This document shows positions 27,074 through 35,189 of a stretch of 64,000 nt of DNA, piece after piece. This DNA is from Paenibacillus pasadenensis. GTDB lineage: Bacteria; Bacillota; Bacilli; Paenibacillales; Paenibacillaceae. The notes beneath the pieces are model-generated. The model saw only the letters and a list, made by a program, of their open reading frames with translations, ran no database searches and had not been told where the DNA came from. A program made the translations under genes and the position numbers. The stretch spans positions 104,954 through 168,953 of the forward strand of contig NZ_JAMBOT010000008.1 of the NCBI RefSeq assembly GCF_023715725.1. Reading direction: 5' to 3'. The stretch's first letter is position 1, and each line of letters begins with the position of its first letter.

Positions 27074-28030
27074 TCACTGAGCCAAAAGCAGCACGATCGA
27101 GAACAATCCAAAACAAATATTGACCAAGAAGAGAAACGATACGACCTGCACCGGCTTAAGGCCGGCGGCAAGCAGCCGATAATGAGCCTGAGAAGCATCC
27201 GCCTTGTAAATCGGAACACCATTGCGAATTCGCGAAATAACGACCCGCACGTTGTCCAGAATCGGTACGCCAAGCGATAAAATCGGAATGAACAGCGACA
27301 GCAGCGTCGCTTGTTTAAACGCCCCGTCAAGCGCAATAACGCCAAGCATGAAACCGAGGAAGGTTGCCCCGGCGTCCCCCATGAATACTTTGGCCGGCGG
27401 GCGGTTGAACAGCAGATAACCGGCGCACACGCCAGCTGTAATGACCGCCATCATAGCTGGCCCCTGCAGGCCCATCACAAGCGCGACTACTAGGAGCGTT
27501 GTCGCCGAAATCGCCGACAGCCCTCCGGCCAAACCGTCCATGCCGTCGGAAAAATTAATGACTGTTGTCACTCCAAAAATCCATAAAACAGTGAACAGGA
27601 ACGACAGCCAATCCGGCAGAGTTACATATGTTCCGTTAAACGGATTCTCAAACCCGGAGAAAACGATGCCCGAAAGGTACACAAGGACGGCAGCGGACAG
27701 CTGTACCGCCATTTTGGGAAGCGCGGGAAATTCCTTGCCATTCGTTTTGTACCAGTCATCCACGATACCAATCAGCAGAATGAGCAGCCCGCCACCCAAA
27801 ATAGCCAGCGATTGAATCCATGAATCACGCACAAACAGCAGATAAACGACGGTGAAGCCGATAAAAATCGCAATGCCCGCAGTGAGCGGAATCGGCTCCC
27901 GATGTATTTTTCGCGCGCTATCCGAACGCGGCTTGTCCACGAATCCAATTCGCAGCGCGGCGGTTCGAAGCGGCGGTATTAAGGCAACGACAATGGCAAA
28001 CGCAAGTATAAAAGCAACTAGAAAACTCAT
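27074..28030 (-). CDS. tagO: Undecaprenyl-phosphate GlcNAc-1-phosphate transferase
   Basis: Integral membrane enzyme of the MraY/WecA/TagO family that transfers GlcNAc-1-phosphate to undecaprenyl phosphate, the first step of wall teichoic acid or other cell-wall glycan synthesis. The 318 residues have about ten membrane segments and the family motifs GIVDDWY (catalytic Asp pair), NFSDGMDGLAGG, FMGDAGATFLGFMLG and a cytoplasmic loop with QAHYRLL. Length is slightly shorter than B. subtilis TagO. Monocistronic, with its own terminator. Confidence 0.93.
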   Translation of the reverse strand: MSFLVAFILAFAIVVALIPPLRTAALRIGFVDKPRSDSARKIHREPIPLTAGIAIFIGFTVVYLLFVRDSWIQSLAILGGGLLILLIGIVDDWYKTNGKEFPALPKMAVQLSAAVLVYLSGIVFSGFENPFNGTYVTLPDWLSFLFTVLWIFGVTTVINFSDGMDGLAGGLSAISATTLLVVALVMGLQGPAMMAVITAGVCAGYLLFNRPPAKVFMGDAGATFLGFMLGVIALDGAFKQATLLSLFIPILSLGVPILDNVRVVISRIRNGVPIYKADASQAHYRLLAAGLKPVQVVSFLFLVNICFGLFSIVLLLAQ

Positions 28031-28302
28031 ATCCCTCTCCCTTCGAATTCAGTTATCCGACGATTCTAAACTTTCTGTCCGTTCTATTATCCCGGCACTT
28101 TTTAGGATCGTCAATACGACATAAACCCCGAATAACTGACATTTACATTAAAGTTATCTCAGCATTCGCGGTTTAAGCAATGATATGCGCCCGGGTCCAA
28201 GCCAGTATTCTTAACTGTTTACAACGATACATCGCCAGGATGAATGAGAACTGAAAGAAATCTTAAACGAAGCTTAAAAGAATGGACCAATGAAATCCAA
28301 AA

Positions 28303-28336
28303 AGCCCCGACAAACCGGGTACCGGCAGTCGGGGCT
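28303..28336 (-). terminator. Terminator at the end of the purine operon
   Basis: AGCCCCGAC pairs with GTCGGGGCT, with an inner ACCGG-type pairing in the loop. On the minus strand it is followed by TTTTT. It lies 31 bases after purD. Confidence 0.8.
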
Positions 28337-28366
28337 GTGCATGATGATTATGGCTTTAACAGGCGA

Positions 28367-29641
28367 TTACTTTGCTGCTTCCAGTGACTTCAGCGCAATG
28401 TCCGAGCGGCATTGCATGCCATCAAAAGAAATGACGGATACCGCTTCATAAGCCTTGGCGCGGGCTTCCGCTATGTCGCGGCCGAGGCCGACGATGCCGA
28501 GCACACGTCCGCCGTTTGTAACAAGCTCGCCGTCCTTCTGCGCCGTTCCAGCATGGAATACAAGCGCTCCCTGCTCTTTCGCGGCTTCGAGACCGGAGAT
28601 CGGACGGCCCTTCGGATACGAGCCGGGATAACCCTCCGATGCGGCAATGACGCACACCGCAGCTTCGCCCTTCCACTTGATCTCGATATCGGCCAAACGG
28701 CCTTCCATTGCGGCCATAATGATGTCGAGCAGGTCCGTATCCAGACGCGGCAGCACAACCTGGGTTTCCGGGTCGCCCATGCGGGCGTTAAACTCGACCG
28801 TCTTGACGCCGTCCGGCGTCAGCATGAGCCCGGCGAACAGCACACCCCGGAACGGGCGACCTTCGCTGACCATTGCGCGGGCCGTCGGCTCGATGATGTT
28901 TACGATCGCATCGTCGACGAGCTCTTGAGAAATATGCGGCAGCGGGGAATATGTGCCCATGCCGCCGGTGTTAGGACCTTTGTCGCCGTCGAATATCGGC
29001 TTATGGTCTTGGGCCGGCACCATCGCCCGTACCGTTTCGCCGTCCACGAACGCCAAAATGCTCATCTCTTGCCCGGTCATGAACTCCTCGATAACAACCT
29101 GGCTGCCTGACGCTCCGAACACGCCGCCCAGCATCATGCCGCGCAGCGCCTCCTCGGCTTCCTCCAGCGTCGCCGCTACGGTGACGCCTTTGCCTGCCGC
29201 CAGGCCGTCGGCTTTGACGACAACCGGAACCGGCTGGCTGCGCAGATAAGCAAGCGCCTGCTCAAAGTCCGTAAACGATTCGTAACGGGCTGTTGGAATG
29301 CTGTACTTGCGGAGCAGGTCTTTCATGAAAATTTTGCTGCCTTCAATCTCCGCAGCTTTGCGGTCCGGGCCGAATGCCGGAATGCCAGCCGCCTGGAACT
29401 CGTCCACGATGCCAGCAGCCAGCGGATCATCGGGACCGACAACAACTAGGTCAATCTTCCGTTCCTTCGCCAGCTGAACCAGATCGGCGAAACGGTCTAC
29501 AGCGATCGGCACACACTCCGCCAGCTCCGCAATGCCTGCGTTGCCTGGCGCGCACAGCAGCTCCGTCACCTTTGGACTTTTCGCCAGCGACCAAACGATG
29601 GCATGCTCGCGGCCGCCGCCGCCAATTACCATAATTCGCAT
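28367..29641 (-). CDS. purD: Phosphoribosylamine-glycine ligase (GARS)
   Basis: Step 2 of purine synthesis: 5-phosphoribosylamine plus glycine and ATP to glycinamide ribonucleotide. The 424 residues have the GARS N-terminal domain (MRIMVIGGGGREHAI), an ATP-grasp domain (KADGLAAGKGV, EEFMTGQEMSILAF, EFNARMGDPETQVVLPRL) and the C-terminal domain. The start at 29641 follows AGGAGGAGATCC. An open frame continuing to 29890 runs back into purH and is not part of the protein. Last gene of the operon. Confidence 0.97.
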   Translation of the reverse strand: MRIMVIGGGGREHAIVWSLAKSPKVTELLCAPGNAGIAELAECVPIAVDRFADLVQLAKERKIDLVVVGPDDPLAAGIVDEFQAAGIPAFGPDRKAAEIEGSKIFMKDLLRKYSIPTARYESFTDFEQALAYLRSQPVPVVVKADGLAAGKGVTVAATLEEAEEALRGMMLGGVFGASGSQVVIEEFMTGQEMSILAFVDGETVRAMVPAQDHKPIFDGDKGPNTGGMGTYSPLPHISQELVDDAIVNIIEPTARAMVSEGRPFRGVLFAGLMLTPDGVKTVEFNARMGDPETQVVLPRLDTDLLDIIMAAMEGRLADIEIKWKGEAAVCVIAASEGYPGSYPKGRPISGLEAAKEQGALVFHAGTAQKDGELVTNGGRVLGIVGLGRDIAEARAKAYEAVSVISFDGMQCRSDIALKSLEAAK

Positions 29642-29657
29642 TGGATCTCCTCCTGCT

Positions 29658-31205
29658 CTAGTGCTTGAAGTGGCGGACGCCGGTGAATACCATGGCAATG
29701 CCGTGTTCGTTAGCCGCCTTGATGGAGTCCTCGTCCTTAATCGAACCGCCCGGCTGGATAATCGCTGTAATGCCCGCGGCAGCCGCCAGGGCAACCGTAT
29801 CGCCCATCGGGAAAAACGCATCGGAAGCCAGCACGGCTCCTTTTGCATTGTCGCCCGCCTGCTCAACCGCGATGCGCGCAGCGCCGACACGGTTCATCTG
29901 GCCCGCTCCGACGCCAACCGTCATATCATCCTTTGCCAGCAAAATAGCGTTGGATTTTACATGTTTAACGACCTTCCATCCAAACAGCAGCTGCTTCAGC
30001 TCTTCCGCTGTAGGCTGGCGCTCGGTGACCACCTGCAGATCGCTCTCGGTAATGCTGTGCACGTCGCTCTCCTGCACAACCATGCCGCCGTCTACACTTG
30101 TCAGCACCCAGTCGCTTTTGCGGCCTTCGGCGGAAGCAAGCTCGCCGGTTTTGAGCAGGCGGATATTTTTCTTGCGGCCGAGAATCTCAAGCGCTTCCGG
30201 CGTAAAGTCCGGCGCAAGGATGATTTCCAGGAAAATTTCAGACAGCAGCGCTGCCGTATCGGCGCCAATCATCCGGTTCGCCGCTACGATGCCGCCAAAA
30301 ATCGAGGTTGGATCGGCAGCATAAGCTTTTTGGTACGCCTGATGAATGTCGCTGCCGATGCCTACGCCGCAAGGGTTCATATGTTTGATGGCAACAACGG
30401 CCGGCTCTCTGAACTCTTTCACGATGGCAAGAGCCGCGTTGGCGTCGTTGATGTTGTTGTAGCTCAGCTCTTTGCCGTGCAGCTGCTCGGCGGTTGTAAC
30501 GTTGCCCTCTTTCGCCAATGGCTGGCGATAGAACGCGGCGCGCTGATGCGGATTTTCCCCGTAGCGCAGGTCCTGCACCTTTTCATACGTGACCGTGTAA
30601 CGCTCCGGCAGCGGGTCGCCGCCCAGCTTGGACAGATAGTCGCCGATCAGAGCGTCGTAAGCGCCGGTATGGCGGAATACTTTAGCGGCAAGGCGCTTGC
30701 GCGTATCCAGCGTTGTGTAGCCGTCTTGTTTGATCTCTTCCAGAACAGCGGCGTAATCGGCGGCATCCACAACAACGGTGACAAAAGCGTGGTTTTTGGC
30801 AGCGGAGCGCAGCATCGTCGGGCCGCCGATATCAATGTTCTCGATGGCGTCGTCATACGTTACGTCAGGCTTGGCAATTGTAGCCGCGAACGGGTACAAA
30901 TTGACGACAACAAGATCGATATAATCGAGTCCAAGCTCGCGAATCGCCCGCTGATGCTCCTCGTTGTCGCGTACGGCCAGCAGGCCGCTGTGCACAGCCG
31001 GATGCAGCGTTTTGACGCGTCCGTCCATAATTTCCGGGAAGCCGGTCACTTCCGAGATGCCGATGACCGGGATGCCTTCCTTTTCCAACAGGCTGTGCGT
31101 CCCTCCGGTGGAAATGATCTGTACGCCTGCTGCAGCCAGCTCCCGTGCGAACTCAACAATGCCCGTTTTGTCCGAAACGCTGATTAACGCTCTGCGAATA
31201 GCCAC
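29658..31205 (-). CDS. purH: Bifunctional AICAR transformylase / IMP cyclohydrolase
   Basis: Last two steps of IMP synthesis: formylation of AICAR with 10-formyl-THF and ring closure. The 515 residues have the N-terminal MGS-like IMP cyclohydrolase domain (RRALISVSDKTGIVEFAREL, STGGTHSLLE) and the C-terminal transformylase (KHMNPCGVGIG with the catalytic Lys-His, GAGQMNRVGAARIA, SDAFFPMGD). Full length. It is 17 bases upstream of purD. A 485-base repeat-rich gap separates it from purN, unlike the tight packing elsewhere in the operon. Confidence 0.98.
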   Translation of the reverse strand: MAIRRALISVSDKTGIVEFARELAAAGVQIISTGGTHSLLEKEGIPVIGISEVTGFPEIMDGRVKTLHPAVHSGLLAVRDNEEHQRAIRELGLDYIDLVVVNLYPFAATIAKPDVTYDDAIENIDIGGPTMLRSAAKNHAFVTVVVDAADYAAVLEEIKQDGYTTLDTRKRLAAKVFRHTGAYDALIGDYLSKLGGDPLPERYTVTYEKVQDLRYGENPHQRAAFYRQPLAKEGNVTTAEQLHGKELSYNNINDANAALAIVKEFREPAVVAIKHMNPCGVGIGSDIHQAYQKAYAADPTSIFGGIVAANRMIGADTAALLSEIFLEIILAPDFTPEALEILGRKKNIRLLKTGELASAEGRKSDWVLTSVDGGMVVQESDVHSITESDLQVVTERQPTAEELKQLLFGWKVVKHVKSNAILLAKDDMTVGVGAGQMNRVGAARIAVEQAGDNAKGAVLASDAFFPMGDTVALAAAAGITAIIQPGGSIKDEDSIKAANEHGIAMVFTGVRHFKH

Positions 31206-31309
31206 TACGTCCCCTCCTAAGGTCTATATATGAAAAATGATTGCATTCCAAATGGTGCAAATACTGCCGGTCCATTCGCTGCCCGCTGGGGCAGCCTCTT
31301 CCCGCCTTT

Positions 31310-31495
31310 AACGCAACTCACAAGCCTTATTTCGCTAAAAAAGCCGCTTTTTGTGTTCTAACGCAACTCAGGCTGCTTATTTCGCCATTTCCAGCCGAAA
31401 AGAGGGCCTAAACCTGAAATAACGCCTTACAGTTGCGTTAGAGCTGAGAAAGCCGCATTTTTAGCCGAATAACGCTTCTCAGTTGCGTTAAGACT
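31310..31495. repeat. Cluster of TAACGCAACT-type intergenic repeats
   Basis: Two direct copies of about 45 bases start TAACGCAACTC and continue to TTATTTCGC (31313 on and 31362 on). Two inverted copies end in CAGTTGCGTTA (about 31410-31440 and 31460-31491). The four-copy palindromic layout can fold into large stem-loops in the purine operon transcript between purN and purH. The same words recur at 63107-63300. Confidence 0.75.
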
Positions 31496-31499
31496 CTCA

Positions 31500-31626
31500 A
31501 ACCAACCTGCGAGCTCGGAGCCCGTTTCGCCAGCACACTGGTAGTCAAGTCCGCATCGCCTGTTGCAGAAAACCAAACCAAACTGCGAGCTCGGAGCCCT
31601 TTCATCAGCACTCCTGTGATCGAGTC
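31500..31626. repeat. Two direct repeats of about 52 bases
   Basis: The block CTGCGAGCTCGGAGCCC followed by CAGCAC and GT..TCGAGTC/GT..TCAAGTC occurs at about 31506-31552 and 31582-31626. The second copy has diverged. No reading frame is supported here. Confidence 0.6.
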
Positions 31627-31690
31627 TTCATGCGTCCCAACCCAAGCCGACTTCAAAACGAACTTGCGCCTACTTGTATGAGGATGCCTC

Positions 31691-32323
31691 CTAGCCGGAG
31701 AAATCCGCTCCTGCTATGCGCACTTTTCTTCCGTCAAGCGTTACTCTTCCTTCCGCGATGCAGCGAACCGCCCACGGATAGAGCACATTTTCCGCTGAAT
31801 GAATCCGTTCCGACAAGGAAGCTTCCGATTCGCCTTCGCCTATCTCAATGGAGCGCTGCGCGATAATCGGACCGCTGTCCAGGCCGCCGTCGACAAAATG
31901 AATCGTCACGCCGGTCACCTTCACGCCATGCTCCAGCGCCTGGCCAATCGCATTCAAGCCGGGAAAAGACGGCAGCAGCGACGGATGAATGTTGATCATC
32001 CGCCCATCAAACGCCTCTACCAGCACCGGGGTCAGAATGCGCATATACCCGGCAAGCACAACGAGCCCGACGCCGCGGCGGCGAAGCTCGTCCAGAATTT
32101 CATGTTCGTACGCTTCGCGGGAAGCGTAGCTCTTCGGATTGAACACCCAGGCTTCAATGCCGGCGCGCCGCGCCCGCTCCACAACCGGAGCGGAAGGTTT
32201 GTCGCAGACGAGAAGCTCGATGGAGCCGCCGAGCTTCCCTTCCGCAGCCGCATCCGCCAGCGCCTGGAAGTTGCTGCCCTGGCCCGAGGCAAATACGGCA
32301 ATGCGCAGCTGCTGCTCTGCCAT
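31691..32323 (-). CDS. purN: Phosphoribosylglycinamide formyltransferase
   Basis: Step 3 of purine synthesis: formyl transfer from 10-formyl-THF to GAR. The 210 residues have the phosphate-binding FASGQGSNFQAL at the N-terminus, the catalytic block INIHPSLLPSFPG (Asn and His) and HFVDGGLDSGPIIAQ (Asp). The ATG overlaps the purM stop (TAATG), giving translational coupling. Typical length. Confidence 0.97.
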   Translation of the reverse strand: MAEQQLRIAVFASGQGSNFQALADAAAEGKLGGSIELLVCDKPSAPVVERARRAGIEAWVFNPKSYASREAYEHEILDELRRRGVGLVVLAGYMRILTPVLVEAFDGRMINIHPSLLPSFPGLNAIGQALEHGVKVTGVTIHFVDGGLDSGPIIAQRSIEIGEGESEASLSERIHSAENVLYPWAVRCIAEGRVTLDGRKVRIAGADFSG

Positions 32324-33366
32324 TAAACCTCGGCCCCCGTAAAGGTGACGATTCGGCTGCCCTCCGTAACGGTTCCGATCCGGTACGCTTGCTCGCCAAG
32401 TCCGGCCAGAACGTCCAGCGCCGCCGCTGCCTCAGCCTCCGGCACAACAACGACAAGCCCGATGCCCATGTTAAACGTGGTGAACATGTCACGGTTCGTG
32501 ACGGCGCCTTTTTGCTGCATCAGCGAGAAGATCGGCTGAATCGGCCAGCTTCCGTACTGTACCTCAACGTTTACGTTATCCGGCAGCACGCGCGGGATGT
32601 TCTCAATGAAACCGCCGCCCGTAATATGCGCCATGCCTTTAACCGTAACGCGGGAAATCAGCTCCAGCGCCTGTTTGACGTAAATGCGCGTAGGCTCAAG
32701 CAGCACGTCGCCGAGCTTTTTGCCGTCCAGCTCCGGCAGCGCGTCTTGCAGGCTGTAGCCGGATTGCTCCAGCAGCAGGCGGCGCACCAGCGAGTAGCCG
32801 TTGCTGTGAATGCCGCTGGAAGCAATGCCGATTACGGCGTCGCCAGGAGCGATCGTCGAACCGTCAATGATTTTCGCTTTATCCACTACGCCAACCGTAA
32901 AGCCGCCGATATCGTATTCTTCCGGCGTGTACATGCCCGGCATTTCAGCCGTTTCGCCGCCGATCAGCGCGCAGCCCGCCTGGACGCAGCCCTCGGCGAT
33001 GCCGCCGACGATCTGCTCGATTTTGGACGGCTCAACCTTGCCCGTTGCCAAATAATCGAGGAAAAACAACGGTTCCGCGCCCTGAACGATAATGTCGTTG
33101 ACACACATCGCAACGGCGTCGATGCCGATCGTGTCATGTTTGTCCATAGCAAAAGCAAGCATCAGCTTCGTGCCGACGCCGTCCGTACCGGAAACAAGCA
33201 CCGGCTCCTCGTACTTGTTTTTATCCAGACCGAACATGCCTCCAAAACCGCCGAGGCCGCCCAGCACCTCCGGACGCATCGTTCTTTTAACGTGCTTTTT
33301 CATGCGTTCTACCGCTTCGTTGCCCGCCGCGATGTCTACGCCTGCCTGCTTGTAAGCCTCTGACAC
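32323..33366 (-). CDS. purM: Phosphoribosylformylglycinamidine cyclo-ligase (AIRS)
   Basis: Step 5: ATP-dependent cyclisation of FGAM to AIR. The 347 residues show the AIRS family motifs: SGTDGVGTKLMLAF, the metal and substrate region DIIVQGAEPLFFLDYLATGK, ALIGGETAEMPGMY and ITGGGFIENIPRVLP. Sits between purF and purN, 101 bases after purF. Confidence 0.97.
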   Translation of the reverse strand: MSEAYKQAGVDIAAGNEAVERMKKHVKRTMRPEVLGGLGGFGGMFGLDKNKYEEPVLVSGTDGVGTKLMLAFAMDKHDTIGIDAVAMCVNDIIVQGAEPLFFLDYLATGKVEPSKIEQIVGGIAEGCVQAGCALIGGETAEMPGMYTPEEYDIGGFTVGVVDKAKIIDGSTIAPGDAVIGIASSGIHSNGYSLVRRLLLEQSGYSLQDALPELDGKKLGDVLLEPTRIYVKQALELISRVTVKGMAHITGGGFIENIPRVLPDNVNVEVQYGSWPIQPIFSLMQQKGAVTNRDMFTTFNMGIGLVVVVPEAEAAAALDVLAGLGEQAYRIGTVTEGSRIVTFTGAEV

Positions 33367-33467
33367 TGACCGTCACTCCCTGCAAAATGGATTAGGGCCC
33401 GCATGCCGATCCGGCCGCGCTGCCCGCTTGATTCAATCACTGGCGCCGCTGCATTAACCTTATGAGC

Positions 33468-35189
33468 TTAACAGCTGCAGCTTTTATCCGAGTTCTCATC
33501 GACCGGAGTCGGGTATTCGTTGGTGAAGCAGGCGAGGCAAAGGCCGCCGCCCTTGGAGTCTCCCGGCACGGAGGCCGACTCGATCAGACCCTCGGCGCTA
33601 AGGAAATACAGCGAATCGGCGTTGATCGCCTCACGGATTTCCTCGACCGTTTTGGACGATGCGATCAGCTCGCGCCGGTCCGGCGTATCGATGCCGTAGT
33701 AACACGGATTGGCGAACGGAGGCGAGCTGATGCGCACATGCACTTCCTTCGCTCCCGCCTCGCGCAGCATGTTGACGATCCGCAGCGACGTTGTGCCGCG
33801 CACGATGGAGTCGTCAATCATAACGACGCGTTTGCCCTGCACGATTTTGCGGACGGCGGACAGCTTCATCTTCACGCCCTTTTCCCGCAGCTCCTGAGAA
33901 GGCTGGATGAACGTCCGGCCGGAATACTTGTTCTTAATCAGTCCCATCTCGTACGGAATGCCCGTCTGTTCGGCATATCCGATCGCGGCGCTGATGCTGG
34001 AATCCGGCACGCCGACGACGATATCGGCATCGACGAAGGACTCAACCGCCAAGGTGCGCCCCATCTGTTTGCGGGCCGTGTGGATGTTGACCTCGTTGAT
34101 GTCGCTGTCCGGACGGGCAAAATAGATGTATTCCATCGCGCAGCTTGCCCGGCGGTCTTCCTCATCGAAACGGTCCTCGCGCATGCCTTCCTTGTCCAAA
34201 ATAAGCAGCTCGCCCGGCTGAACGTCACGCACGTATTCGGCGCCAATCGTCTCAAACGCGCAGGTTTCGGAAGCGAACACGTAACCCTCTCCAAGCCGTC
34301 CCATCACCAGCGGGCGCAGGCCGTTAGGATCGGAAGCGACAAGCAGCCGCTCGTTGGTCATGATCAAAAACGCAAATCCCCCGATAATGCGTTTAAGCGC
34401 GTCCTTGGCCGCGCTCACAAAGTCCTTCGGCGAGCGCGCGATCAGGTGAGCGATGACCTCCGTATCACTCGTCGTTTGAAAAATAGAGCCCATCTGCTCC
34501 AGCTCCCGCCGGATCGACGGCGCATTAACGATGTTGCCGTTTGTCGCCACGGCCAGATCGCCGTCGCGGTATTTGAATACAAGCGGTTGAGCGTTGCCGA
34601 GCTGGCTCGCGCCCGAAGTGGAATAGCGGACATGGCCGATTGCCCGGTCGCCCGGCAGCGAATCAAGGATGTCGCTGGTGAACACTTCTTTGACGAGTCC
34701 CATGCCGCGATGGTAGGCAAAACCGCCCGTTGCGCTGTCCACCGTGCAAACGCCGGAGCTTTCCTCGCCGCGATGCTGCAGAGCATGAAGTCCGTAGTAG
34801 GAAAGCGATGACGCGTTCGGCGTGCCGAACACGCCGAATACGCCGCATTCCTCTCTCAGCTTGTCAAAAATATCGTCGCGCCCGATGCCCTCATTGTAGT
34901 GGGAATTCTCCCAAGCCTGAGACACCTTGCGCAGCTCCTCCGAGCCGGGACGTACCGCTGCAGAATGCGAGGACGCTGCAGAGGCGCGGACATAAGCTGC
35001 CGCTTCGCCCGCAAGCTCATGCGCAGCGGAGGATGATCCCTCCGCTGCGCATGAAGCTTCCGACGGAGCCGGAATCAGACCAACCGCTGCCGCCGAACCG
35101 GAGAGAGCCTTGCTCTCTCCAGCCCCGCTGCCGCCGCTTGTTCCATACCGTGAACCGAGCTGAACCGCAATGCTTACTTCATCAGACAT
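33468..35189 (-). CDS. purF: Amidophosphoribosyltransferase with an expanded N-terminus
   Basis: First committed step of purine synthesis: PRPP plus glutamine to phosphoribosylamine. From MSDEVSIAVQLGSRYG (573 residues) it has an N-terminal Ntn glutaminase domain starting at the catalytic Cys115 (ECGVFGVFG), then LQHRGEESSG and TNGNIVN. A PRTase domain has the PRPP-binding VVMIDDSIVRGTTS. Cysteines consistent with an Fe-S cluster are visible (CAMEY, PCYYG, CLAC). In Bacillus PurF the propeptide before the Cys is 11 residues. Here about 114 residues precede it, mostly Ala/Ser/Gly-rich. The coding end overlaps purL by 16 bases. Confidence 0.95.
   Translation of the reverse strand: MSDEVSIAVQLGSRYGTSGGSGAGESKALSGSAAAVGLIPAPSEASCAAEGSSSAAHELAGEAAAYVRASAASSHSAAVRPGSEELRKVSQAWENSHYNEGIGRDDIFDKLREECGVFGVFGTPNASSLSYYGLHALQHRGEESSGVCTVDSATGGFAYHRGMGLVKEVFTSDILDSLPGDRAIGHVRYSTSGASQLGNAQPLVFKYRDGDLAVATNGNIVNAPSIRRELEQMGSIFQTTSDTEVIAHLIARSPKDFVSAAKDALKRIIGGFAFLIMTNERLLVASDPNGLRPLVMGRLGEGYVFASETCAFETIGAEYVRDVQPGELLILDKEGMREDRFDEEDRRASCAMEYIYFARPDSDINEVNIHTARKQMGRTLAVESFVDADIVVGVPDSSISAAIGYAEQTGIPYEMGLIKNKYSGRTFIQPSQELREKGVKMKLSAVRKIVQGKRVVMIDDSIVRGTTSLRIVNMLREAGAKEVHVRISSPPFANPCYYGIDTPDRRELIASSKTVEEIREAINADSLYFLSAEGLIESASVPGDSKGGGLCLACFTNEYPTPVDENSDKSCSC
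34896..35168 (-). other. Low-complexity expansion of the PurF propeptide with a palindrome
   Basis: About 90 codons rich in Ala, Ser, Gly and Glu lie between LGSRYGTSGGSG and HYNEGIGRDDIFDKLREEC. Inside it, TCATGCGCAGCGGAGG (35018-35033) and CCTCCGCTGCGCATGA (35038-35053) are exact reverse complements around a 4-base loop. This 16-base stem looks more like an inserted repeat element than conserved protein sequence. Confidence 0.55.

Noticed and set aside
29642..29890. N-terminal extension of purD
   Set aside because: It overlaps purH. The ATG at 29641 has a strong ribosome-binding site and gives the family start MRIMVIGGGG.
31310..31495. Repeat cluster considered as a CRISPR array
   Set aside because: Copies are in both orientations, spacing is irregular and there are no unique spacers or cas genes.
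32389..33363. Long plus-strand frame opposite purM (and similar ones opposite purF, purB, purL)
   Set aside because: Antisense frames of this kind are expected in GC-rich coding DNA. Their products have no family features, while the minus-strand genes are clear.
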